A stretch of DNA of 64,000 nt. Source: Romanomermis culicivorax. Lineage: Eukaryota > Nematoda > Enoplea > Mermithida > Mermithidae. Positions 56,501 to 64,000 of this stretch are shown here, piece by piece (positions within the stretch are counted from its first letter, which is position 1; each line of letters opens with the position of its first letter). Position numbers and translations under genes: made by a program. The DNA is taken from contig CAWUHX010000068.1 in NCBI GenBank assembly GCA_963922205.1, positions 1,116,001-1,180,000 on the forward strand, in the 5' to 3' direction. The notes under the pieces are model-generated. The model worked only from the letters and a program-made list of their open reading frames with translations. It was not told the origin of the DNA and made no database searches.

Positions 56501-59500
56501 TCAATAAAAATTATGACCTCAATCTAATAATCGAAATAAGATACATTGGTTAACGAAATCTAAATGGATCTATAAAATTGCGATTAGTGAACTGGATTGA
56601 TTTAAAAATAAATAAAAATTTCGACCGAAAAAAGGCCATTGTTCTGAAATGAGTAGAATCAGAAAATCAAAATACGCAACGAAAAATTATTTCAAAATTA
56701 TTTGAAATTAGACTATAAACAAGTTTTTTCTGACAACTTTGAAATAAGATTTTAGTCAAAGCTTGCAGACACAAGAATTTCCTGGAAAATTAAAATCTAA
56801 TTTAGAGGCTTTAGAAAGGAGTTTTCGAAATTTGATGAGAATGCATATCACAGAGGCCCAAAAAATGATGTTTCGCTTCTCATTTCAATAGATTTATTTC
56901 GGAGGACTCTTCGCATGAGGAGATTTTTCTAGTCTATTTTTCGTGCAGTTTCAGCTTTGAGCAGCTTTTCGATACTTTTCTACGAGAGCACTGCACGTTT
57001 CAGGAGTATCGAAAATTAATAAAAATACAATTTGAATTAATTGCGAATAAAGAAAATTTTATTTCTGAATCAAAATTTACGGATAGGAGCATCCCCAATT
57101 TCAATTCAATCATGCGAAAATTTTGAACTTCGTAAACAAACACATTGGACGTGATTCCAAAATGTTTGAATTCTATTACTGCGCAACTTACCGGCACCGG
57201 CCTCACCAATCGGGGCGTCTCCCGCCAAAGCATCAAACAGCCCAACGTAAAAACTAACCCGTGCCCGCTAAAAATCGTATCGCCGCACATGAATTGACTC
57301 TGATTATAGCTAAAACCGCCCCGAAAAACCAAACCGAAAGTGAAACTCAACAGTTGCAACGGATCGTCGGAAAAATTAGCCGGCAAACAACGTTGTTTGA
57401 ACTCTTGAAAAGGCGGCGGTAAGTAAGTGCACACCAGAAAAATCGCCCGTAAAATGTACAAAGTCGATGCCAAAACGAAAAATCGCGTCAAAACGATCGT
57501 ATAATGTTTGTGGAAGATCAGAATAGCAATGGTAAAAATTGGGCATACGAGGACGGATATGTCGGCAACTTGCCAGGCCCAAGTTTGCTCAGGTAATAGA
57601 TTGAAAACTAAATCGGGCAACGATTCTGACTGGCTGACCGAAAACCTGAAATTCAAGGGTAACAATTGAACTGTTTATAAACATGACGAGTAAAATTGGA
57701 TGAAATGAGAAGATGAAACGATCATTTTCAAACTTTGCTTACAACACTGAGAAAAATTACCCAAAAAAGCTTTGAAAAAGTTAATAAATTTATTATTTAT
57801 TCCGATTTGCATGCGAGGTGACACAAATTTTCTTTGCTCAGAATCAACACTAAATTACTGAAAAACAGTTTGTTTATTCCAGCAAAAATTTTCGTTATTT
57901 TACAAAAATTAGGTAGGAAGATGTTTCGGTTTTAAATTTAGTACCCCGATCCAATTAATAGTAGAACATTCATTCAAAAAATCTCGATAAATCAAAAATC
58001 ATCATTAGATTACGCGAAGATGGAAAAGTTTTCTAACTTTTCACAAGTAAAAAGTATAGTGTGGTAATGTTTTAAATGCTCATTGTGCAACGTTTCTGCT
58101 ATAAAAGGATGTGCAAAAACTCCATCGGTACTTGATTCCCAGATGATGCGAAAATTGACACTAGGACTAAAATCAATGGTTTGCGACTGTATATAAACAA
58201 GGATTACTGACGATGATTTTTTGAATTAGCCACAAAATGTCAACTGCATCAAATCGAAGCCTATAATATGGTTTGGAAAATAATGAAAAATTTACCTGTT
58301 GATGTAGGCTATAACTAACGCATTGGTCAACGTACAAGCAAACGTCGTTAAAATCGATAAACCTAACTTGCCGTACTCTTTCTCGAACGTGCCTTTCCTT
58401 TTCCTCAGCGGTGTTTCTTCGCCGAGCATGCTAGAATCTGTTTCACAGCAATCGTCCTAAATGAAAATTAAAACCGTCCAATATGTATCAGCTATCTCCC
58501 TACAGGGAGAGAAAGGAGTTGGAAGTCGTATGGGGATCGGAACTTAGAAACTTTCTTGATGAACGGCATCGGCTAATGCGGAAAAATCCCTCCTACCTCA
58601 AACCTTAAGTAAGACTTCCTGAATTCTTGAAAATGGTCACTCACACTAACCTCATTTTTTAGGACTTCATAAAAGATGCTCAGAAAAATCACCCTCTCCG
58701 GCCAAATGAGTCTTTTTCGAGAAAATTTTTATTCCTCGCATACTCCTCAACTAAATTATTTATTCAAGGTTTCTCTTCTAGATCCTTTCCTTACACCTGG
58801 AAAACTTTCTCGTCTTTTTGGGCTTCGATGCTAAAGATTGCCAAAAGTATCTCAATTTGTGTTAAAGTCCAAAAAATCTCGAAAAATGACGCTTTATGGC
58901 GCAGAGAGCAACAAAATTTGACACTTTCCGCCATTTTCTTGGTCAAACTTGATCATTTTTAGCCCAAGAATCGATAGTTTTGGTGTTGATCAATCGTAGA
59001 TCGTACCCAATCGTCCATTTTACAGGGACACAGCTACTAACGTAGCGAGGGTCCGGTTCTCATAACACTTCACACTGATGTTTGCAACCTAAATTTTGTA
59101 TGAAAAATACAGTCAGAGGGAAAGAAAATGATGACGATTAGCATGTTGCTTCCATGCTTTGAAAAAGAGGAAAGGCCATAGTCAAGCATGAATTTATAAG
59201 CTTGAAAAACAGAAGGAAAAAAAGAATAACGTCATACATACTAGATATCTCTATGCTGGCTTTTTTGTCAGTGCCTTATACACAGTATGTGAAACAACGA
59301 AAAACTTTGAAAAAATTTTCGAAATAATTTTTTAGAGTATCTCATCCTGAACTATACTCGTAGAATCAAGCATAATCGGCAAGTAATGATCATTTTGAAA
59401 TGTGATGAAATTTTTAGTCGGGTGCATCAAATTGATTACAGCTGAAAATTTACACGGAGTGTCAAAGTCATTCAAGACAACATTAGACAGCCCTGTTTCG

Positions 59501-62500
59501 AATTGATGTTTCTCAAAAATGTTTGGGTGAAAAGACTGAATTCTTACTAGACTGAAAAAAATACAAGGCTAGAAGTTCTGACGAGCCGGTCAGGCATTCA
59601 ATTATATAGTCGATAGTCTGTGAAAAATGAGCATTTATTTGCATTAATGCTGAAATCAAATTGACCTATGCACCAAAATATTGATGGATGAAAAGCTTGA
59701 ACCTGATTATCAAGCTTGTACGCTGGACACTGCATTTGCTTTAATTTGTATAATTATTAGTCCTGTCTCTTGATTGCTGATCTCCATTAAAAATTCAATT
59801 TTCGAGTGCACAAAGTGTGCCTCACAATGTTTGTAAAGATAGCGAAATGGCTAGCACTGGTCGATGTCAAAATATCACGGGGCCGTTGCTTCGGACGTCT
59901 CTAATATCCATGTAACTGGGAAAAGATGACTCTCAACAATTGATAATTTTTTATAAAAAAACTGTCAAATTTTTTGATAGAAAACCGCTATTTTTGAACA
60001 GTAAAACGGTCAAAAATTTCGTTTTTTTAGGACGCACGTCATAAATACATATTTTCATGTTTTTATGGACCCAAATATTTTTCAAACTGATTTTTGAACT
60101 TGACAAATGAGAAAAATCGAATTTTTTCAGAGACATCTTCATAATGAAAAACTTCGACAAGGAAAAAATAATTAACTGATAAAAAGTACGACTGAAATAA
60201 GCAACGAAAGAAAAAATCCACTTGCTTCCGAATAGAAAACGCCAATGATAGCTGAGAAGCTGATTATGATACGTAAAAACCGAACGAAACTTGGCTAGAT
60301 TTGCATGGCAGAAAACTCGAAACAATAAAAACAAAAAGCGTAAGCAAAGTCAAATGTTTCGAAGAAAGAGTGTCTTTCTTTGTGACGTTGATGATTCATC
60401 AAAATTTTGGCCATAGCGATACCTCGAATGTTTTAAATCATACGTAGTAAGAATTTCTAGACTCGTTACACGTCATAAAGTGGAATACTTTAGGCGTAAT
60501 TCCAGTTTATTTCGGAAGACGTGGGAAATTGGCGATACAAGGAATTTGAGATAGATAATCCCGAGGTAAAGAATAAACGAAATTCAACAATTTTTCATAT
60601 GAATATTTAATATTATCAAGTTCAATTTGAGACGAAACTAGAAAAAACGGATGATTTGCGTTTAATTTAAGTTTTATTGTGCACCTGAAAAATTGACTAA
60701 ATAAGGGCGAATTTGGCAGTAGGTACGGATCATATGCGCATAGGGTAGGTAGGGGGTAAACCCCCCTGCCTGAGACCCTGGTCACCCCCCTGGCCCAAAA
60801 AAGTTGAAAAACCCCCTGAACTTTTTCCAATACAACTTTTTTGATGATTTTTGTGCATATTTTGTATGAAAAAAGGCTTGCAGAACTTTTTTTGGTGTTT
60901 TTGCTAGCCTGTCCCCCCTACGCCCCTGGATAAAAAGTCCAAGGACCCTCCCACCTGGAAAATTCTTAAGGCCCTGTCATACTTCACCGCGCGGTACCGC
61001 GCGGCGCCGGTTGTTCTATTCATACTAAAAAGCGGCGCCGGCCGGCGCCGCGCGGTACCGCCTTTGAAGTACGAATAGGTTTTTGTAATTTTTGCGGCGC
61101 CGCGCGGCGCCCCATCAGGTTTCAACTAAACCAATACACATTTTTTGAGAAGAGCAAAATCCAAAAGTAAAAAAGCGGCGCCGCCTGTTAGTATGAATAG
61201 GACAACCCGCACCGCGCGGTACCGCGCGGCGAAGTATGACAGGGCCTTTACCGTGCATGTCTGGTACGGATGCACTGCTTAGCCATTTGAATTTGAGAAA
61301 TAACTGAAGTTCAACGACAAGTGAAAAAACACTAAAGTTTGTGAGAAGAGAAATAACTTTCCAATACGTATAAACCATAGAAGCAATGTAAGAAACAAGT
61401 TTTTGATTTGACTTAAGGAATTTTTTCTGCTCAACTGAAAAGAAATTTTTCTCAAAAAGCATACAGAATTTCTGAAAACTAAAATTTAAAAGTGAAACAA
61501 AAATGTGAAAATATGAACTCCTTGAACTAAACCCGAAAGATCTAGCATCAAATTTTAAATGTTCGGCAATTCTGATCTTCCTGACTTTGCATCACCCAAA
61601 TTTTAGATTTAAAAAGATGCAGCCACATTAAAGAACCAATCAAAATAAAAAGATAAATTTCGACGATTAAATCAGAAGAGCATAGTTGAGGTAGAAAAAT
61701 ATAATATCAAAAAATTATAATTCAACTAAGCAATCAAAGAAAGCTTACTGAAAAATATTCCCGATGACAAATAACGAACTGCATACCCTAACAATAGTGC
61801 TACGACGTTAGTTTGCAGTGTACGTTGCGGGCATACGAACGTGCAATGCGAAAAACGCGCTTTTTCTCGGTCAGAAAATTATCACGTATGCCTATGCACT
61901 ATATAGATAAAATTATCAATTACTACTGGCATTCTTTAAGCCAGAAAAATAGCCCTTTCCGGCAAGCTCGATAGCTAATGATTTACCGCCAATTCGCTGG
62001 AAAAAATCAAGGAACAAAATTGTGTGCTTTCGAAAAAGAAAATTACGTGGGATAAGATATACTTGATTTGATTGTATAATGGATGATGCCGAATGGAAGG
62101 GAATACATAGACCAGGAAAAAATAAATTGGGAGCAGCAACAGGTTTAGGGATTGAACCTAAAAGAGAAGGGACGAGGAAGTCAAATTTCTACGATGATAT
62201 ATTCAAATATTGCGATATTGATCATACATCGTACGCAAAAATGATAAAGTTCGATAAATATTGTTATGACGCAGAGGCACTGTTTTTTCCACACATGACC
62301 CTATTTGTGGAAAAAATTTTCAGAATGTGGGAAAAAATTGTGGTCTATTCAAAAATGTGGAACAAATTTTTGTGACTCTTGACAAGTCTTTTTAATTAAA
62401 ATATGTATTTCTGGATCGGAGAAAGAATGAGGGTCTCGGTCTATCACAACATTAATTTTTTAAATTCATGGCTATTTAGGATCATCATTATACTCACTCA

Positions 62501-63720
62501 TCGTTACTATTCTCATCGACACTTCTACCATATAATGTCTGTGAGTTTTCCGAGTGTTTCGAAAATAAATGCAAAATGTAGAAAATTTTACAAAAGTGCT
62601 AATTTTTTGCAAACCGTGCAAAAAAATATTCCTCAAACAAGTGGGAAAAGTATGCGTAATGGACAAAAAGACATACAATTAGGAATCAGAAGCGGAGTCG
62701 ATTCAAAAACGCAATGCGGATTATACTGTAGAATACTGTACAATTTTTTATGGGAGTAAGGCGAAATTATCAGATTTTGTGCAAATTAACCTCATTCGTG
62801 ATTGGGGATTGGAGAGAAATTTTCCATAATATTCATCAAACGAGGTATTTTATAATGGCACAAATGTGTATATAAATCAAGCAAAAGAGACAGATTTCAT
62901 CAGCTTTTTTGACTTCGTTATTTTTTTAAAAAACGTTGTGAAAGGATGTACATTTGAAATAAAAATCTAGTTTGTAAATGTCATGCAGGACGTTGGTTCC
63001 ATAGTCGTTTAGAAATTTAATGTTGTTCGCTCTTTTCGTGTGGGGGTCAACTTTACATTGTTCTGCAAATATATATAAATTCTGTGTAAAGAACGTTAGG
63101 GGAAATATTCACTGAAACATTACTGCATTTTCTGTAGGATATCAAAAAAATTTTAGCATGTGCAAATTCATAAGTTACCATAGGAAAACTTCTCTCGTCG
63201 ATGATGAAATCTATATGGTCTTTCAAAACAATCTTTTTCATTCTACTTTCGTTTTCTGGAACGTCCATAGGCGAAATTTTTATGACTGAGCTTTCGAAAT
63301 TTTAAGTTTCTCTTTTGAAAACCTACTAAAATAAACTACTTTTTGGTGGCATCCGGCTTAGAAAAATTTAGGTATCTTGGAAATATCTTCAGTCAGGCCA
63401 CCAAATATCATATATTCGCCCTAAAAATTTCTGTTTTCAACATACTTCCAAATCCGAACCGTCCGGTTGTTCAGCTTTCGGGATGAAAATCGTCCTTTTC
63501 GTCGACGTTTTCTTGTGACGGCCGTTCACCAACGTACTCGAACTGCTCGTCGTCGTATCATTGCTGCTACGATATCCATTGCCGTCGCCGCCGCCGATAA
63601 TCTTCGGAAGATCTCGCTTATCGAACGGCAGCGGCGTTTGGCCTTCCGACGGCTCGGCGGCTTGTTCGCACGTTCCGTTTGTTTCTACGACGATCGTATA
63701 ATTCGTATAGTTGGCGTTGG
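53566..63720 (-). CDS. SGMS: Sphingomyelin synthase family (phosphocholine-type head-group transferase), 5' end open
   Basis: Exons 63,446-63,720 (probable), 58,296-58,456, 57,192-57,645, 55,947-56,122 and 53,566-53,884 join in phase, giving about 460 residues in view. The first encodes a hydrophilic N-terminal tail and is joined by phase only. Then come a first membrane helix, the SLPDLVF motif, several helices, and the active-site motifs CGDTIFSGH and HYTIDI, which supply the two histidines and the aspartate of the family. The last exon has LFFEKNV...WPLPRP as in known members, then a polar cytosolic tail ending in TAA. Known family role: transfer of phosphocholine from phosphatidylcholine to ceramide in Golgi or plasma membrane; some members use ethanolamine. 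The 5 kb intron 58,457-63,445 holds a Harbinger MITE. Confidence 0.88.
60969..61247. mobile_element. PIF/Harbinger MITE, 279 bp, GC-rich palindromic
   Basis: Inverted ends AGGCCCTGTCATACTTC (one differing base further in) continue into CCGCGCGGTACCGCGCGG at both sides. Target duplication TTA at 60,966-60,968 and 61,248-61,250. Inner blocks of GGCGCCGCGCGGCGCC make it a dense set of palindromes in an otherwise AT-rich intron. No coding capacity. Confidence 0.88.
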
Positions 63721-64000
63721 CTTAAACAAAAAAAATACAAATGAAGAGAAAAACAATGAAAAAAGAAAACAAAAAACTCAGGTAACAAGAGCACGAAAAA
63801 TCACATTAAGAAAAGATCAACAAAAAGATTTCGGTCATCTCTTCTGGAAAAAACAAACTTTTGGAACTTTTTTCAGCAGAATACACTAAACCTTTATTTG
63901 AAAAACCAAACGCCCTGTAATTTCAATCTCCTCGCAATAAAATACCGTTTTTTAATAGTCAGAATCCTGATTATATCTGGAAAAACCTTTGGCACTTTGA
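63721..64000. other. Intron or upstream region of the sphingomyelin synthase gene
   Basis: It follows the acceptor TTTTGTTTAAG of the 63,446-63,720 exon. That exon begins in the middle of a codon, so at least one more exon lies upstream, here or beyond the window. None can be placed with confidence. Confidence 0.45.

Noticed and set aside
62079-62759. Two neighbouring plus-strand frames of 98 and 118 codons
   Set aside because: No domain, no signal peptide, composition like the surrounding intron and no matching splice sites that I could find.
63467-63889. 140-codon Arg-rich frame on the plus strand
   Set aside because: It is the antisense shadow of the probable N-terminal exon of the sphingomyelin synthase gene, which has splice sites and phase on the minus strand.

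Overview
The window is AT-rich animal (metazoan) DNA. Its genes are split by introns with GTAAG-type donors and TTTTCAG- or TTTTTAAG-type acceptors. Intron size and splice style, a sphingomyelin synthase together with MYRF, small secreted Kunitz and MAM proteins, and gag proteins with C-x2-H-x4-H-x4-C knuckles fit a nematode best, but I cannot prove the phylum. I built gene models by hand by matching splice signals and reading phase across introns.

Layout, left to right. (1) 1 to about 3,200: 5' part of an LTR retrotransposon (minus strand, gag plus aspartic protease) that runs off the window. (2) 3,312-15,950 minus: a membrane-tethered MYRF-type transcription factor with DNA-binding, self-cleaving chaperone and transmembrane regions. 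Its introns hold a large CCTT tract, a foldback element, a Harbinger element, a small TA-flanked MITE and a tRNA-like gene. (3) 20,549-22,182 minus: a two-exon secreted Kunitz-like protein lacking one of the usual disulfides. (4) 23,226-28,247 minus: a two-exon small secreted Tyr/Thr/Asp-rich protein whose 4.8 kb intron holds a 1.4 kb palindrome. (5) 29,170-38,456 minus: a very young, complete Ty3/Gypsy-type element with near-identical 900-bp LTRs; its 2,230-codon frame places a glycoprotein-like domain between gag and protease. (6) 39,035-48,492 minus: a seven-exon secreted protein with two MAM-like domains. One intron carries, on the other strand, a run of hairpins joined end to end. (7) 50,687-52,584: a second foldback element, split by a solo LTR related to the young element. 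(8) 53,566-63,720 minus: a sphingomyelin synthase family enzyme, probably open at its 5' end.

All recognisable host genes are on the minus strand, each with its own signal peptide or start. They do not form an operon or an obvious pathway. The rest is transposon-derived: LTR elements, foldback elements with inverted minisatellite arms, PIF/Harbinger relics, a mariner transposase relic and a TA-flanked MITE family. The main candidates for undescribed biology are the gag-glycoprotein-protease polyprotein order and the hairpin array at 42,040-42,374.
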